From Sphaerisporangium melleum (lineage in GTDB: Bacteria > Actinomycetota > Actinomycetes > Streptosporangiales > Streptosporangiaceae): DNA of 64,000 bases. The position numbers and the translations under genes are program-made. Where the stretch lies: contig NZ_BMNT01000002.1 of NCBI RefSeq assembly GCF_014646695.1, positions 138,211-202,210 on the forward strand, in the 5' to 3' direction. The notes under the pieces were generated by a model. That model was not told where the DNA came from, did not search any database, and saw nothing but the letters and a program-made list of their open reading frames with translations. Shown piece by piece: positions 17,531-27,397 of this stretch. Positions within the stretch are counted from its first letter, which is position 1. Every line of letters starts with the position of its first letter.

Positions 17531-18457
17531 ATGCGCATCCTGTCCCTCGCCGGCGGCATCGGCGGCGCCCGGTTCCTCCGTGGGCTCAAGGCCGCCGCCC
17601 CCGACGCCGAGATCACCGTCATCGGCAACACCGGCGACGACATCACCCTGTTCGGACTACGCGTCTGCCCCGACCTCGACACCGTCATGTACACCCTCGG
17701 TGGCGGCATCGACGAGGGGCAGGGCTGGGGCCGCGCCGACGAGCACCACACCGTCAAGGAGGAGCTCGCGGCCTACGGCATGGAACCGCAGTGGTTCGGC
17801 CTCGGCGACCGCGATTTCGCCACGCACATCGTGCGCACCCAGATGCTGGGCGCCGGCTACCCGCTGTCGGCGGTGACCGAGGCCCTGTGCGCGCGCTGGC
17901 GGCCGGGCGTCCGGCTGATCCCGATGACCGACGACCGGGTCGAGACCCACGTGGTCATCGAGGACGAGCAGGGCCGGCGGGCCGTCCACTTCCAGGAGTG
18001 GTGGGTGCGCATGCGCGCCGCGGCGCCCGCCCTGCGGTTCGTGCTGGTCGGCGCCGACGACGCCAAGCCCGCCCCCGGCGTGCTGGAGGCCGTCGAAGAG
18101 GCGGACGTGGTGATCCTGCCGCCATCCAACCCGGTGGTGAGCATCGGGACGATCCTCCAGATCCCCGGCATCCGCGAGGCGCTGGAGCCCAAGACCGTGA
18201 TCGGAGTCTCCCCCATCATCGGCGGCGCCCCGGTGCGCGGCATGGCCGACGCGTGCCTCACCGCGATCGGCGTGGAGACCAGCGCCCAGGCGGTGCTCGA
18301 CCTGTACGGCGCGCGGCTGCTCGACGGGTGGCTGGTCGCCGAGGAGGACGCCGGGGTCGCGCTGGACGGGGTACAGGTGGTGGCGCGGCCGCTGCTCATG
18401 ACCGACGTCGAGGCCACCGCCGCGATCGCCCGCGCCACCCTGGAGCTGGCCCGATGA
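17531..18457 (+). CDS. fbiA: 2-phospho-L-lactate (or phosphoenolpyruvyl) transferase, F420 biosynthesis
   Basis: 308 residues, ATG 17531. FbiA/CofD joins the activated three-carbon acid to Fo, giving F420-0 or its dehydro form. Visible: [17 protein letters not shown] (substrate loop), [26 protein letters not shown] (parts: [19 protein letters not shown]), [29 protein letters not shown], and [15 protein letters not shown]. Length and motifs are complete. No Shine-Dalgarno site; AACACT at 17518-17523 is a weak -10 with leaderless spacing. The stop overlaps the fbiB start (ATGA), so the two are coupled. Confidence 0.95.
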   Translation: MRILSLAGGIGGARFLRGLKAAAPDAEITVIGNTGDDITLFGLRVCPDLDTVMYTLGGGIDEGQGWGRADEHHTVKEELAAYGMEPQWFGLGDRDFATHIVRTQMLGAGYPLSAVTEALCARWRPGVRLIPMTDDRVETHVVIEDEQGRRAVHFQEWWVRMRAAAPALRFVLVGADDAKPAPGVLEAVEEADVVILPPSNPVVSIGTILQIPGIREALEPKTVIGVSPIIGGAPVRGMADACLTAIGVETSAQAVLDLYGARLLDGWLVAEEDAGVALDGVQVVARPLLMTDVEATAAIARATLELAR

Positions 18458-19749
18458 GCACCACGACCGGCCGCGAGCTCCGCGAGCTCGTCGTCCACGG
18501 GGTCACCGGCCTGCCCGAGGTGCGGCCGGGCGACGACCTGGCCGCGCTGATCGCCCGCGCCGTGCCCGGCCTGGCCGACGGCGACATCCTCGTGGTCACT
18601 TCCAAGATCGTCAGCAAGGCCGAGGGCCGGGTGCGCCGGGCGCACGACCGCGCCGAGGCGATCGCCGCGGAGACCGAGCGGGTCGTGGCCCGCCGGGGCG
18701 ACACCGTGATCGCCCAGACCCGCCACGGGTTCGTGATGGCCGCCGCCGGGGTGGACGCCTCCAACACCGAGCCCGGCACCGTGCTGCTGCTGCCGCAGGA
18801 CCCCGACGCCTCCGCCCGCCGCATTCGGGCGGGGCTGCCGGTCAGGGCCGGGGTGATCCTGTCGGACACCTTCGGCCGTCCGTGGCGCAACGGCCTGACC
18901 GACGTCGCGATCGGCGCGGCCGGCGTCCGGCCGCTCGACGACCTGCGCGGCCGCTCGGACGGCTACGGCAACCCGCTGTCGGCGACGGTCACCGCGCTGG
19001 TCGACGAGATCGCGGCGGCGGCCGAGCTGGTCAAGGGCAAGCTGGACGGCGTCCCGGTCGCGGTGGTGCGCGGCCTGGCCCACCTGGTCACCGAGGAGGA
19101 CGGCCCTGGGGTACGGCCGCTGGTCCGGCCGGCCGACGAGGACATGTTCCGGTTCGGCTCCTCGGAGGTGCTGTTCGCCCGCCGGACGATCAGGGAGTTC
19201 TCCGCCGCGCCGGTGGACCCGGCGGCGGTCGGGCGGGCCGTGGCCGCGGCGGTCAGCGCGCCCGCTCCGCACCACACCACTCCGTGGCGGTTCGTGCTGC
19301 TGGAGTCGGCCGGGACGCGGGAGAAGCTGCTGGACGCCATGCTCGCGGCCTGGGTGCGCGACCTGCGCGCCACCGGCTTCACCGAGGAGTCGATCGCCCG
19401 GCGGGTGAAGCGGGGCGACGTGCTGCGCCGCGCCCCGTACCTGGTGGTGCCCTGCCTGGTGATGGAGGGCTCGCACACCTACCCCGACGCGCGGCGCAAC
19501 GCGGCCGAGCGCGAGATGTTCGTCGTGGCGACCGGCGCGGGCGTGCAGAACCTCCTGGTGCAGCTCGCCGTCGAGGGGCTGGGCTCGGCGTGGGTGTCCT
19601 CCACGATGTTCTGCCGCGAGGTCGTGCGCGAGGTGCTGGACCTGCCGGAGTCGTGGGACCCGATGGGCGCCGTGGCCGTCGGCCACGCCGCCGCGCCGCC
19701 GCGTGACCGTCCCCCGCGCGACCCGGACGACTTCATCGTCACCCGCTGA
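18454..19749 (+). CDS. fbiB: Coenzyme F420:L-glutamate ligase / FMN-dependent dehydro-F420 reductase
   Basis: 431 residues, ATG 18454 inside the fbiA stop. Two-domain FbiB: the N-terminal 245 residues are the CofE-type ligase that adds the glutamate tail ([59 protein letters not shown] split as [10 protein letters not shown] and [11 protein letters not shown]). The C-terminal half is a nitroreductase fold that reduces dehydro-F420 ([47 protein letters not shown]). The fused form is typical of actinobacteria; archaea have CofE alone. It ends convergent with fbiC. Confidence 0.96.
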   Translation: MSTTTGRELRELVVHGVTGLPEVRPGDDLAALIARAVPGLADGDILVVTSKIVSKAEGRVRRAHDRAEAIAAETERVVARRGDTVIAQTRHGFVMAAAGVDASNTEPGTVLLLPQDPDASARRIRAGLPVRAGVILSDTFGRPWRNGLTDVAIGAAGVRPLDDLRGRSDGYGNPLSATVTALVDEIAAAAELVKGKLDGVPVAVVRGLAHLVTEEDGPGVRPLVRPADEDMFRFGSSEVLFARRTIREFSAAPVDPAAVGRAVAAAVSAPAPHHTTPWRFVLLESAGTREKLLDAMLAAWVRDLRATGFTEESIARRVKRGDVLRRAPYLVVPCLVMEGSHTYPDARRNAAEREMFVVATGAGVQNLLVQLAVEGLGSAWVSSTMFCREVVREVLDLPESWDPMGAVAVGHAAAPPRDRPPRDPDDFIVTR

Positions 19750-19775
19750 CCTGCCGGACCGCCCGATCACCCTCC

Positions 19776-19793
19776 GGCCGCGACCGGGCGGCC
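19776..19793. terminator. Hairpin between fbiB and fbiC
   Basis: GGCCGC and GCGGCC arms around a 6-nt loop in the 117-bp convergent gap. A 12-bp tandem repeat (GGGAGGTCACGA twice, 19849-19872) follows, partly inside the fbiC end. The hairpin may serve both genes. Confidence 0.3.
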
Positions 19794-19866
19794 CCGCCCC
19801 GGGCGCCTGCCATGGCGACCGGGGCGAGGCCCGCCCGCAGCGGGGTCAGGGAGGTCACGAGGGAGG

Positions 19867-22578
19867 TCACGAGGGGGTGACGAGCGGGATGGTACGGCGG
19901 ACGCTGCGGCAGACGCCGTCGCTGGCCCGCGCCGCGGCCACCCGCTCGGCCGAGGGCACGCCGTAGCCGGTGAGGCGCTGGCGCAGCGGGCGGCCGGTCG
20001 GCTCGACCATCGCGGCGATGTCGCTGATGGTCTTGTAGGAGCCGTTCTCCGAGCCGGCCATCCGGCTGATCGTCTCCTCCATCAGCGTGCCGCCCAGGTC
20101 GTTCACCCCGCCCGCCAGCACGGCCCGGCACAGGTCGTCCTGGAGCTTGACCCACGAGCACTGGATGTTGGCGATCGCCCCGTGCAGCATGACGCGGGCG
20201 AGCGCGTGGACCGCGCGGTTCTCCCGTGCCGTCGGCCCGGGCCGGGCGATGCCGGCCAGGTAGATCGGGGCGCTGTGGTGGACGAACGGCAGCAGCACGA
20301 ACTCCGAGAAGCCGCCGGTCTCCTCCTGGATGCGGCGGATGAGCCGCAGGTGCGCCACCCAGTGGGCCGGGGTGTCCACGTGGCCGTACATCATCGTCGC
20401 GGTGGTCGGCAGGCCCACCCGGTGCGCGGTGGTGATGACCTCGACCCATTCGCGGGTGGGCAGTTTGCCCTTGGTCAGCACCCAGCGCACGTCGTCGTCC
20501 AGGATCTCCGCGGCCGTGCCCGGCAGTGAGTCGACGCCGGCCTCCTTGGCGGCCACCAGCCAGTCGTGGATCGACATGTCCGTCCGGCTCGCGCCGTTGA
20601 TGACCTCCATCGGCGAGAAGGCGTGCACGTGCATATCGGGGCAGCGTTCCTTGACCGCCCGCGCGATGTCGAAGTACGCCGTGCCGGGCAGGTCGGGGTG
20701 GATGCCGCCCTGCATGCACACCTCGGTCGCCCCGGCCTCCCACGCCTCGGCGGCCCGGTCGGCGACCTGGTCGAGGGACAGGGTGAAGGCGTCGGCGTCG
20801 GTGCGCCGCTGGGCGAACGCGCAGAACCGGCAGCCGGTGTAGCAGACGTTGGTGAAGTTGATGTTGCGGTTCACGACGTAGGTGACGTCGTCGCCCGCGG
20901 CCTCGCGGCGCAGGTCGTCGGCCACCCGGCACAGCTCGGCGAGGTCGGCGCCGTCCGCGCCGAGCAGGGTGAGCGCCTGGGCGTCGGTGAGCCCGGCCGG
21001 GTCGGCGGCGGCCCGGCGCAGTGCCTCGCGCATGTCGCCGCCCGCGGCCCCGCCCGCCACGGCACGCCCTCCGCCTGAACCCTGCCGCTCGCCCGCGCCG
21101 GTGACACCGTCCGCGCCGCTCAGGCCGTCCGCATTGTTCCGGCCGTCCGCGTTGCCGAGGCCGTCCGCGCCGGTCCCGGCGTCCGCCGCCGGGGTGGCGC
21201 CCGCGCCGGCCGGGACGCGCTCGCGCAGGGCGTCCCAGTCGCCGTACACGTGCGCGAAGTCGTCCCGCCTGTCCTGCGCCCGCCCGGAGGCGTCCACCTC
21301 CACGTGCAGGTCCGTGCGCCCGGAGGCGGAGAACCCGCCGTCCGGCTCCTGCCAGGGCAGGCCCTGCGGCCGCAGGTCCCGGGCCAGGCCCGTCTCCGGG
21401 TCGGCCAGCGCGTCGACGTGGCCACGCAGGCGCGGGTCCAGCCACGGCTCCCCGGCCAGGACGTACTCGGGGTAGATGGTGAGCCGTTCCTTCAGGTCGT
21501 AGCCCGCGGCGGCGGTGCGCGCCGCGAGCTCCTCGATCTGCGGCCAGGGCCGCTCGGGGTTCACATGATCGGGAGTGACCGGCGAGACCCCGCCCCAGTC
21601 GTCGATGCCGGCCCTGATCATCAGTGCGTACTCGTCGCCGATGAGGTTCGGCGGGGCCTGAACGCGCATCTTCGCGCCGAGCACCAGGCGGGTGACCGCG
21701 ATCGTGGCGGCCAGTTCCGAAAGGTCGGCGTCCGGCATGCCGCGCATCGCGGTGTCCGGCTTGGCGCGGAAGTTCTGGACGATGACCTCCTGGACGCCGC
21801 CGTACTCGCGGGCGACCCGGCGGATCGCGAAGATCGACTCGGCCCGGTCGGCCACGGTCTCGCCGATGCCGATCAGGATGCCGGTGGTGAAGGGGACGTT
21901 GGACCGGCCGGCGTCCTCCAGCACGCGCAGCCGGACGGCCGGGTCCTTGTCCGGGGAGCCGTAGTGGGCCTGCCCCTTCTCCTCGAACAGCCGACGGGAG
22001 GTCGTCTCCAGCATCATGCCCATGGACGGGGCGACGGGCTTGAGCCGTTGCAGGTCGCGCCAGGTCAGCACGCCGGGGTTGAGGTGCGGCAGCAGCCCGG
22101 TCTCCTCCAGGACGCGGACGGCCATGGCCCGCACGTAGGACAGGGTGTCGTCGTACCCGTGGGCGTCCAGCCACTCCCTGGCCTGGTGCCAGCGGTCCTC
22201 CGGCCGGTCGCCGAGCGTGAACAGCGCCTCCTTGCAGCCCATGGCGGCGCCCTGCCGGGCGATGGCGAGCACCTCGTCGGGGCTGAGGAAGGGCGCGGGG
22301 AGCTTGCCGGGGGCGGTGGCGAACGTGCAGTAGCCGCAGCGGTCCCGGCACAGCCTGGTGAGCGGGATGAACACCTTGCGGCTGTAGGTGATGGTCCCCT
22401 CCCGGCCCACGGAGGCGAGCCCGGCGTCGCGGACGCGGCCGGCGTGCTCCAGGAGGCGATCCAGATCGGTGCCCCGGGCGTGCAGGAGAACGGTGGCCTC
22501 CGCCGCGTCGAGCGCCTTCCCGTCCCTCGCCCGGGCCAGCGCCCGCCGCATGGCGGCGTCCGTAGGGTTCGCGTTCAT
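19867..22578 (-). CDS. fbiC: FO synthase (two radical SAM domains)
   Basis: 903 residues from ATG 22578. FbiC makes the deazaflavin Fo from tyrosine and a ribitylamino-uracil. The N-terminal half is CofG-like, with CRDRCGYC (C77, C81, C84). The C-terminal half is CofH-like, with CYTGCRFC (C579, C583, C586) and the following [10 protein letters not shown] and [10 protein letters not shown]. Both cluster motifs are intact. Between them is an unusually long low-complexity linker (about 460-520) made of NADG/GADG units from an 18-bp repeat. TACTGT lies 7 nt before the ATG, suggesting a leaderless mRNA; a GTG at 22587 is in frame but less likely. Convergent with fbiAB. Confidence 0.96.
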   Translation of the reverse strand: MNANPTDAAMRRALARARDGKALDAAEATVLLHARGTDLDRLLEHAGRVRDAGLASVGREGTITYSRKVFIPLTRLCRDRCGYCTFATAPGKLPAPFLSPDEVLAIARQGAAMGCKEALFTLGDRPEDRWHQAREWLDAHGYDDTLSYVRAMAVRVLEETGLLPHLNPGVLTWRDLQRLKPVAPSMGMMLETTSRRLFEEKGQAHYGSPDKDPAVRLRVLEDAGRSNVPFTTGILIGIGETVADRAESIFAIRRVAREYGGVQEVIVQNFRAKPDTAMRGMPDADLSELAATIAVTRLVLGAKMRVQAPPNLIGDEYALMIRAGIDDWGGVSPVTPDHVNPERPWPQIEELAARTAAAGYDLKERLTIYPEYVLAGEPWLDPRLRGHVDALADPETGLARDLRPQGLPWQEPDGGFSASGRTDLHVEVDASGRAQDRRDDFAHVYGDWDALRERVPAGAGATPAADAGTGADGLGNADGRNNADGLSGADGVTGAGERQGSGGGRAVAGGAAGGDMREALRRAAADPAGLTDAQALTLLGADGADLAELCRVADDLRREAAGDDVTYVVNRNINFTNVCYTGCRFCAFAQRRTDADAFTLSLDQVADRAAEAWEAGATEVCMQGGIHPDLPGTAYFDIARAVKERCPDMHVHAFSPMEVINGASRTDMSIHDWLVAAKEAGVDSLPGTAAEILDDDVRWVLTKGKLPTREWVEVITTAHRVGLPTTATMMYGHVDTPAHWVAHLRLIRRIQEETGGFSEFVLLPFVHHSAPIYLAGIARPGPTARENRAVHALARVMLHGAIANIQCSWVKLQDDLCRAVLAGGVNDLGGTLMEETISRMAGSENGSYKTISDIAAMVEPTGRPLRQRLTGYGVPSAERVAAARASDGVCRSVRRTIPLVTPS
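21123..21170 (-). repeat. 18-bp coding minisatellite in fbiC linker
   Basis: The unit GGCCGTCCGC recurs at 21123, 21141 and 21159 (period 18 bp), with degenerate copies on both sides. It encodes alternating NADGL/GADGL units between the two radical SAM domains. Confidence 0.75.
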
Positions 22579-22585
22579 GCATCGC

Positions 22586-22591
22586 ACAGTA
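22586..22591 (-). promoter_or_regulatory. -10 box for leaderless fbiC
   Basis: TACTGT on the minus strand, 7 nt before ATG 22578, with no ribosome site between. Fits the leaderless pattern seen for several genes here. Confidence 0.45.
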
Positions 22592-22753
22592 CGAAACCGG
22601 TCAAGCTCGACACCCCGCCGGGGTGCATCAGGGCGGCACGACCAGGCAAAGACTTAGCATCTCTTAATGATGGGATAGAGAAAGTCTCGATAGACGTGAA
22701 CATATGCACGGACACACACTTGGGAGTGCAAGCACCGACCCAAGGAGATCACG

Positions 22754-22888
22754 ATGTCCTGGCTGATCATCGCCCTCATCGCCGCCGCCGCACTGCTCGC
22801 CCCGCTGTTCGGCGCCGACACCCGCGACGGCCGCGACTGGGCCCAGAGCGACCTGCCGGCCGGTCTGCGGTCGATAGCCTCCCGCTGA
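22754..22888 (+). CDS. Small membrane-type protein (44 residues)
   Basis: ATG 22754 is preceded by AAGGAG with 7-nt spacing, a strong ribosome site. The peptide begins MSWLIIALIAAAALLAPLFG, a hydrophobic helix, followed by ADTRDGRDWAQSDLPAGL and a short end. The N-terminal helix could be a membrane anchor or signal sequence and the tail is polar and acidic. It lies alone between fbiC and the AlkA-like gene, in an AT-richer pocket (about 22640-22745) that probably holds its promoter. Not recognised, but start site, codon bias and helix/tail organisation argue that it is real. Confidence 0.65.
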   Translation: MSWLIIALIAAAALLAPLFGADTRDGRDWAQSDLPAGLRSIASR

Positions 22889-23040
22889 CCGCCCCGCCCA
22901 GGCGAGCCCTGCGTACTGGGCACGCCGGCCGGGCCCAGGGTGATCGGGCAGCCGATCCGGTCGCGATGGCGACCAATGTCTCGCGAGGCCTCACCTCCTC
23001 ACCGCCTCACTCAGCGGGAACCGCTTTCGACCGCGCCGTT

Positions 23041-23070
23041 TCCGACCGCTTTGAACCGCTTGAGACCGCT
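23041..23070. repeat. 10-bp repeats before the AlkA-like stop
   Basis: Three in-phase decamers ending in ACCGCT (23041-23050, 23051-23060, 23061-23070), with further ACCGC copies at 23020 and 23030, between the small ORF and the AlkA-like gene. Possibly a decayed protein-binding array or just slippage. Confidence 0.45.
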
Positions 23071-23994
23071 TCAGAACGAGCGGTAGTCGCGGGCGGCCAT
23101 CCGCGGCCCGCGGGCGGGCGGGCGGCGCCCGCCGAGCTCCAGCAGGCGGACGACCCGGTGGCGGTGCCCGCGATAGGGCGCGAGCAACTCCAGCATCCCG
23201 GCGTCGTCGGTCCTGCCACCGGTCAGCGACCAGCCGACCAGTGACGGCAGATGGTAGTCGCCGACCGAGACGGCGTCCGGGTCGCCGTGGGCGCGCTGCC
23301 TGACCTCCGCCGACGTCCAGACGCCGACGCCCGGCAGTGCCCGCAGCAGCCGGTCAGCCTCGGCCTCACCTGCCGCCTCCAGCTTGGCCGCGTGCACGGC
23401 GGCGTTCACGATCGTCCTGGCCCGCACGGCCTCCGCCCCGGCCCGGTGCCAGTCCCATGACGGGATGGCCCGCCACACCTCGGGCTCGGGGAACACCCGC
23501 ATCAGCGCCGGGGCCGGACCCGGCGCCGGCTCGCCGTACCGGGTGAGCAGCCATCGCCACGCCCGCCACGCCTCGCGCCCGACGACCTTCTGCTCCAGCA
23601 CGGCCGGCACCAGCGCTTCGAACACCCGCTGCGTGCGGCCCACCCGGAGCCCGGGGTGACGCGAGGCCAGCTCGCGCACCAGCGGGTGCGCCTCGTGCCC
23701 GAGACCGCGCAGCAGATCGGCGAAGTCGGCGGTGCGGTCGTCCGCGCCGAGCAGGCCGGGCAGCGTCTCCAGCAGCCGGCCCGCCCCCGGCCCCCACGCC
23801 TGCGCGACCACCTCTCCCTCGCCCGGCTCGACGGTCACCCGCAGCGTGCCGGGCCCCTCCGGAGTGCGGGAAGTGCGCCACAGCGCGCGGTCGGCGGTGA
23901 GCTGCCAGGCGGGGTCGCCGCCACCGCGCCGGTGCGGCGCCATGACCGGCTCCAGCTCCAGCGGCCCGTCCGGCCGCCACCTGCGTTCCCGCAC
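23071..23994 (-). CDS. DNA-3-methyladenine glycosylase family protein (HhH-GPD, AlkA-like)
   Basis: 307 residues from GTG 23994. Base-excision repair glycosylase of the AlkA type. Visible: N-terminal beta domain (ALWRTSRTPEGPGTLRVTVE), LEQKVVGREAWRAWRWL helix, the hairpin-turn-hairpin LRALPGVGVWTSAEVRQRAHG, and VSVGDYHLPSLVG with the catalytic Asp. The closing VRLLELGG region completes the fold. TAGTGT at 24007-24002 lies 7 nt before this GTG, so a leaderless transcript beginning here is preferred over the GTG at 24003. The lesion range cannot be told from sequence. No other repair gene is nearby. Confidence 0.88.
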   Translation of the reverse strand: MRERRWRPDGPLELEPVMAPHRRGGGDPAWQLTADRALWRTSRTPEGPGTLRVTVEPGEGEVVAQAWGPGAGRLLETLPGLLGADDRTADFADLLRGLGHEAHPLVRELASRHPGLRVGRTQRVFEALVPAVLEQKVVGREAWRAWRWLLTRYGEPAPGPAPALMRVFPEPEVWRAIPSWDWHRAGAEAVRARTIVNAAVHAAKLEAAGEAEADRLLRALPGVGVWTSAEVRQRAHGDPDAVSVGDYHLPSLVGWSLTGGRTDDAGMLELLAPYRGHRHRVVRLLELGGRRPPARGPRMAARDYRSF

Positions 23995-24065
23995 GACGCC
24001 CACACTATTGGCGCGCCCCGGCCGGCCCGTACGCCAGGGCGGCGAGCCCAGCGGCGCGGAGCGGA

Positions 24066-25169
24066 TCAGACGTCGCTGGAGAAGCGCACCGCGCCCGCCG
24101 GCAGCCGGACCCCCGGCCACAGGCGCGCGCCGGCCAGCAGCTCGTTGCCGGGCCCGACGACCGCGCCCTCGCCGATCACCGCGTTGCGCACCACAGCGCC
24201 GGCGTCGACCCGTGCCCCCGCGCCCACCACCGAGTCGACGACGATGGCCCCGGACTCGACCACGCAGTCGGCGTCGAGCACGCTGCCGTGCACGGCGGCG
24301 TCGGACCGCACCATCGCCCGCGGCCCGACCACCGTGCCGCCCTCGATCTTGGCGTTCGGTGAGACCTCGGCTCCCGGCATGGCCAGGAACTCCCCGCACG
24401 GGCCGGGCAGCGCCGGAGAGGCCAGCCGGCCGAGCACCAGGTCGCACGAGCCCTGGACGAACGCGGCGGGCGTGCCGACGTCCAGCCAGTACGACCGGTC
24501 GGCGTACCCGAACACCGGCTCACCGGCCTCGATCAAGCCGGGAAAGGTCTCGCGCTCGACCGAGACCACCTGCCCGGCGGGGATCTCGTCGATGACCGAG
24601 CGGGTGAAGACGTAGCAGCCGGCGTTGACCCGGTTGGTCACGGGGTTCGGGGTCTTCTCCAGGAAGGCGGTGACCCGGCCGTCCTCGCCGGTGGGCACGC
24701 AGCCGAAGCGCGACGGGTCGTCCACCTCGGTCAGGTGGAGGGTCACGGCGGCCCCGCGCGAGACGTGCAGGCCGACCTGCTCGCCGATGTCGTGCCCGGA
24801 GAGGATGTCGCCGTTGAGCACGAGCACCGGCGCGTCCGACGGGCAGGTGAGCGCCTGGGCGGCGTTGCGGATGGCCCCGCCGGTGCCGAGCGGGGTCTCC
24901 TCGGTCATGTACTCCAGCGACAGGCCGTACGCCGAGCCGTCACCGAACGCCTCCGCGAACATCGACGCGCGGTAGGAGGTGGCGAACACGATGCGCCGGA
25001 CTCCGAAGGAACGGGCCCGGGCCAGCTGGTGGGCCAGGAAGGGGACGCCCGCCGTCGGAAGCAGCGGCTTGGGGGTGCTCAAGGTCAGGGGGCGCAGACG
25101 GGTGCCCTGACCACCCACGAGGAGGATGGCCTCGAGGCGCGCCGACTCCGGCGAGTAGCTGCTCGTCAC
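24066..25169 (-). CDS. manC: Mannose-1-phosphate guanylyltransferase (sugar nucleotidyltransferase with left-handed beta helix)
   Basis: 367 residues from GTG 25169. N-terminal nucleotidyltransferase domain: LVGGQGTRLRPLTLSTPKPL (signature plus PKP lysine), LNGDILSGHD (metal Asp), FLEKTPNP, YWLDVGTPAAF. The C-terminal 130 residues are hexapeptide repeats (VVGPRAMVRSDAAVHGSVLD, VVGAGARVDAGAVV). It makes GDP-mannose from mannose-1-P and GTP, completing the route begun by the SIS isomerase and ManB. A glucose-1-P thymidylyltransferase-like activity cannot be excluded from sequence, but the neighbourhood supports mannose. TAGCCT ends 6 nt before the GTG: leaderless. Confidence 0.85.
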   Translation of the reverse strand: MTSSYSPESARLEAILLVGGQGTRLRPLTLSTPKPLLPTAGVPFLAHQLARARSFGVRRIVFATSYRASMFAEAFGDGSAYGLSLEYMTEETPLGTGGAIRNAAQALTCPSDAPVLVLNGDILSGHDIGEQVGLHVSRGAAVTLHLTEVDDPSRFGCVPTGEDGRVTAFLEKTPNPVTNRVNAGCYVFTRSVIDEIPAGQVVSVERETFPGLIEAGEPVFGYADRSYWLDVGTPAAFVQGSCDLVLGRLASPALPGPCGEFLAMPGAEVSPNAKIEGGTVVGPRAMVRSDAAVHGSVLDADCVVESGAIVVDSVVGAGARVDAGAVVRNAVIGEGAVVGPGNELLAGARLWPGVRLPAGAVRFSSDV

Positions 25170-25175
25170 ACCGTG

Positions 25176-25181
25176 AGGCTA
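25176..25181 (-). promoter_or_regulatory. -10 box for leaderless manC
   Basis: TAGCCT ends 6 nt before GTG 25169 and no Shine-Dalgarno sequence is present. Confidence 0.5.
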
Positions 25182-25251
25182 GCTCACTGATCGGCCCCGT
25201 GGTGAGCCGCGGCCGGGACGTCCCAGGTGAACACCCGTGATCCGGCGAGAC

Positions 25252-26196
25252 TCAGCCGTCGCGGCGGGCGGGCCGGTCACCGCCGGCGGTGACCGGGACG
25301 GCGTCCGCGCGGCGGGCGGCCAGCCCCGCCAGGCCCGCGCACACCAGGTCGCCGAGCGAGACCACCAGGCGCGAGCACAGCGCCGCCGCGACCGCCGTGC
25401 CGCCGTCCAGCACCGGGGCGAGCGCCGCCACCATGGCGACCTCGCGGACCCCTACCCCGGCGGGCGCGATGACCACGATGAAACCGAGGCACCACGCGAG
25501 CGCGAACGCCCCGAGGGACAGCGCCAGGGCCCGCGGGCCCGCCGCGCCGAGGCCGGCCGTGATCAGCCACAGGTGGACGCCGTACGCGGCCCAGCCGGCG
25601 AAGGCCCACCCGGCCGAGGCGAGCACCCCGTGGCGGGTGAGCGGGCGTTCGAGCGGCGGCCGCTTGAGCAGCCGGAGGCCCAGGCCGAGGACGCCGTTGA
25701 CGACGCGCGGGTGCAGGGCGGCGACGAGGACGGGGAGCAGCAGGAGCAGCCAGGCGTAGCGGGCCACCGAGTCTCCGGCGAAGACGGGCAGGGTGAGCAC
25801 GGCCACCATCAGCCCGCTGGCCAGATAGATCGGATATGTCAGGAAAAAGGCGGCGGCGCTGCGCGAACGCGGAATGCCGAGGTCCTTGCCCATCTCCATC
25901 TGCGCGAGGACCGGCCACAGCGACCCGGGGATGTACTTGCCGAGCTGCCCCACGAAGAAGACCTTGGCGGCGTCGGTGAGCCGCAGCGGCGAGCCGAGAT
26001 CGGCCAGCAGGGCCCGCCACATGAGCATTCCCGCCGTCAGCGCGGCCAGCACGGCGACCAGCGAACCCGCCATCAGCGGCCAGGAGAGCCGGGCGAACGC
26101 GTCGGCCACCTGCGTCCACCGCCCGGCGACCGCCCACGCGCCGAACCCGAGGGCCACCAGCAGGAACAGCAGCCGGACGAGCTTCTTGCGGGTCAT
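25252..26196 (-). CDS. LPG-synthase-TM family flippase-like membrane protein
   Basis: 314 residues from ATG 26196, coupled to the upstream methyltransferase stop (ATGA). About eight TM helices and the family motifs VGQLGKYIPGSLWPVLAQME and IAPAGVGVREVAMVAALAPV. This family (PF03706) contains the flippase domain of MprF and many free-standing proteins, often next to glycosyltransferases, thought to move lipid-linked sugars or lipids. It shares these motifs with the protein at 27398-28348, so the two are paralogs on either side of the methyltransferase. Substrate unknown; an undecaprenyl- or phospholipid-linked glycan is plausible. Confidence 0.87.
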   Translation of the reverse strand: MTRKKLVRLLFLLVALGFGAWAVAGRWTQVADAFARLSWPLMAGSLVAVLAALTAGMLMWRALLADLGSPLRLTDAAKVFFVGQLGKYIPGSLWPVLAQMEMGKDLGIPRSRSAAAFFLTYPIYLASGLMVAVLTLPVFAGDSVARYAWLLLLLPVLVAALHPRVVNGVLGLGLRLLKRPPLERPLTRHGVLASAGWAFAGWAAYGVHLWLITAGLGAAGPRALALSLGAFALAWCLGFIVVIAPAGVGVREVAMVAALAPVLDGGTAVAAALCSRLVVSLGDLVCAGLAGLAARRADAVPVTAGGDRPARRDG

Positions 26197-27098
26197 CGCC
26201 CGCGGCCCGCCCGCGTGCCTTCCGCCGCCGTACGGACCGGGGGCGTGCGGACCGGCTCGGGCGGCTGCGGGAGCGCGGGCCCGAGCGGCGCACGCGGCGT
26301 CTTGGTGGCCACCCACAGATAGGTCGGGACGATCGGCAGCAGCGCCCGCAGCACCGTGCGCGGCGTCCGGGCGAGCGTCCCCTGGGCGACGCGGCCCACC
26401 GCGCCGGAGAACAGCTCGCCGCCCGCGAACCGCTCGGGCGAGGCGAGCACCGGGAAGGAGTAGTCCCACACGTGGAAGCCCGCGAGCATGCGCCGCAGCC
26501 CGCCCCTGGTGCGGAACCGCTCGTAGTAGTGGTCGGCGCGGCCGAAGGCCCGCACATAGCGGTCGGCCGGCGACGGCGGCAGGTAGGACAGGAACGGCAG
26601 CTTGTAGTGCGGCTCCATCACCCCGAGGCGGTTGCCGAGCCCCAGGTAGAGCACGCCGTCGTCGGACAGCACGCGGTGCAGCTCGCCCACCACGGCGTCC
26701 GGGTCGACCACGTGCTCGTAGATGTGGTTCAGGACCAGCACGTCGACCGAGCCGTCGGGGAACGGCAGCGCGGTGCCGTCCGCGCACAGGAACTCCACCC
26801 GTGAGCCGAACCGCTCGTCCGCCTTGCGCAGCCCGGGCACGTCGATGTCCACCCCGAGGGCGTGCCGCGCGCCGGCCGCGGCCAGCTCGTCGGCGATGAA
26901 CCCGGCCGAGCAGCCGATGTCGGCCACGGTCAGCCCGTCGAGGACCCCCGGGCCGTCGCCGGCGGGAGCGGGATCACGGCCGAGGAAGTGCGCGAGCACC
27001 GCGATGATCTTGGCGGCCTTGCGGCGCCGCTTGGCCTCGTCCAGCATCGCCGCCTGGAACTCCGAGTACTCCAGTTGCGCCACGCGTTCAGTGCCCAC
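26193..27098 (-). CDS. Class I SAM-dependent methyltransferase
   Basis: 301 residues if it starts at GTG 27098; ATG 27110 is an in-frame alternative. TAATGT at 27112-27107 lies 8 nt before the GTG, so a leaderless start there is favoured. Rossmann motif VADIGCSAGFIADELAAAGA, then GVDIDVPGL, LCADGTALPFPDGSVDVLVL (motif II/III) and LYLGLGNRLGVMEPHYKLPF. The C-terminal 80 residues include a hydrophobic segment (LRALLPIVPTYLWVATK). The core resembles methyltransferases encoded in surface-glycan clusters. It is coupled to a flippase and near glycosyltransferases, so it may methylate a sugar or lipid-linked glycan (inference). Confidence 0.85.
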   Translation of the reverse strand: MGTERVAQLEYSEFQAAMLDEAKRRRKAAKIIAVLAHFLGRDPAPAGDGPGVLDGLTVADIGCSAGFIADELAAAGARHALGVDIDVPGLRKADERFGSRVEFLCADGTALPFPDGSVDVLVLNHIYEHVVDPDAVVGELHRVLSDDGVLYLGLGNRLGVMEPHYKLPFLSYLPPSPADRYVRAFGRADHYYERFRTRGGLRRMLAGFHVWDYSFPVLASPERFAGGELFSGAVGRVAQGTLARTPRTVLRALLPIVPTYLWVATKTPRAPLGPALPQPPEPVRTPPVRTAAEGTRAGRGR

Positions 27099-27157
27099 GG
27101 CGCCCAACATTAGTGCGTGAACGGCGCGCCCACGGCCCCGTCCCCGCGCACGCCCGC

Positions 27158-27197
27158 GTCCGGGACCCACGCACGCGCACGTCCGGGGCCCACGCAC
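27158..27197. repeat. Pair of 17-bp direct repeats
   Basis: GTCCGGGACCCACGCAC at 27158-27174 and GTCCGGGGCCCACGCAC at 27181-27197, one mismatch, in the 299-bp divergent gap between the methyltransferase and flippase genes. The rest of the gap shows no gene. Confidence 0.45.
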
Positions 27198-27385
27198 ACC
27201 GGCCATGGCCTTGCGCACCCCACCACCGCGGCCTCCTGTACGCCCGCGCCACGGCCTCGCCCGCGCCAGGGGCCAGATGCACCCGTTCGTCGCACGTCCC
27301 GGCACCGGGCGCGCGGCGGTCACGGCTCGTACATGATCGGGTAAGGCGCGGCGCGCTCGGCCTACCCGCTGGTAACCGGGGACCG

Positions 27386-27391
27386 TACGCT
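27386..27391 (+). promoter_or_regulatory. -10 box for leaderless flippase gene
   Basis: TACGCT ends 6 nt before GTG 27398, with no ribosome site. Confidence 0.5.
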
Positions 27392-27397
27392 GGGCGG

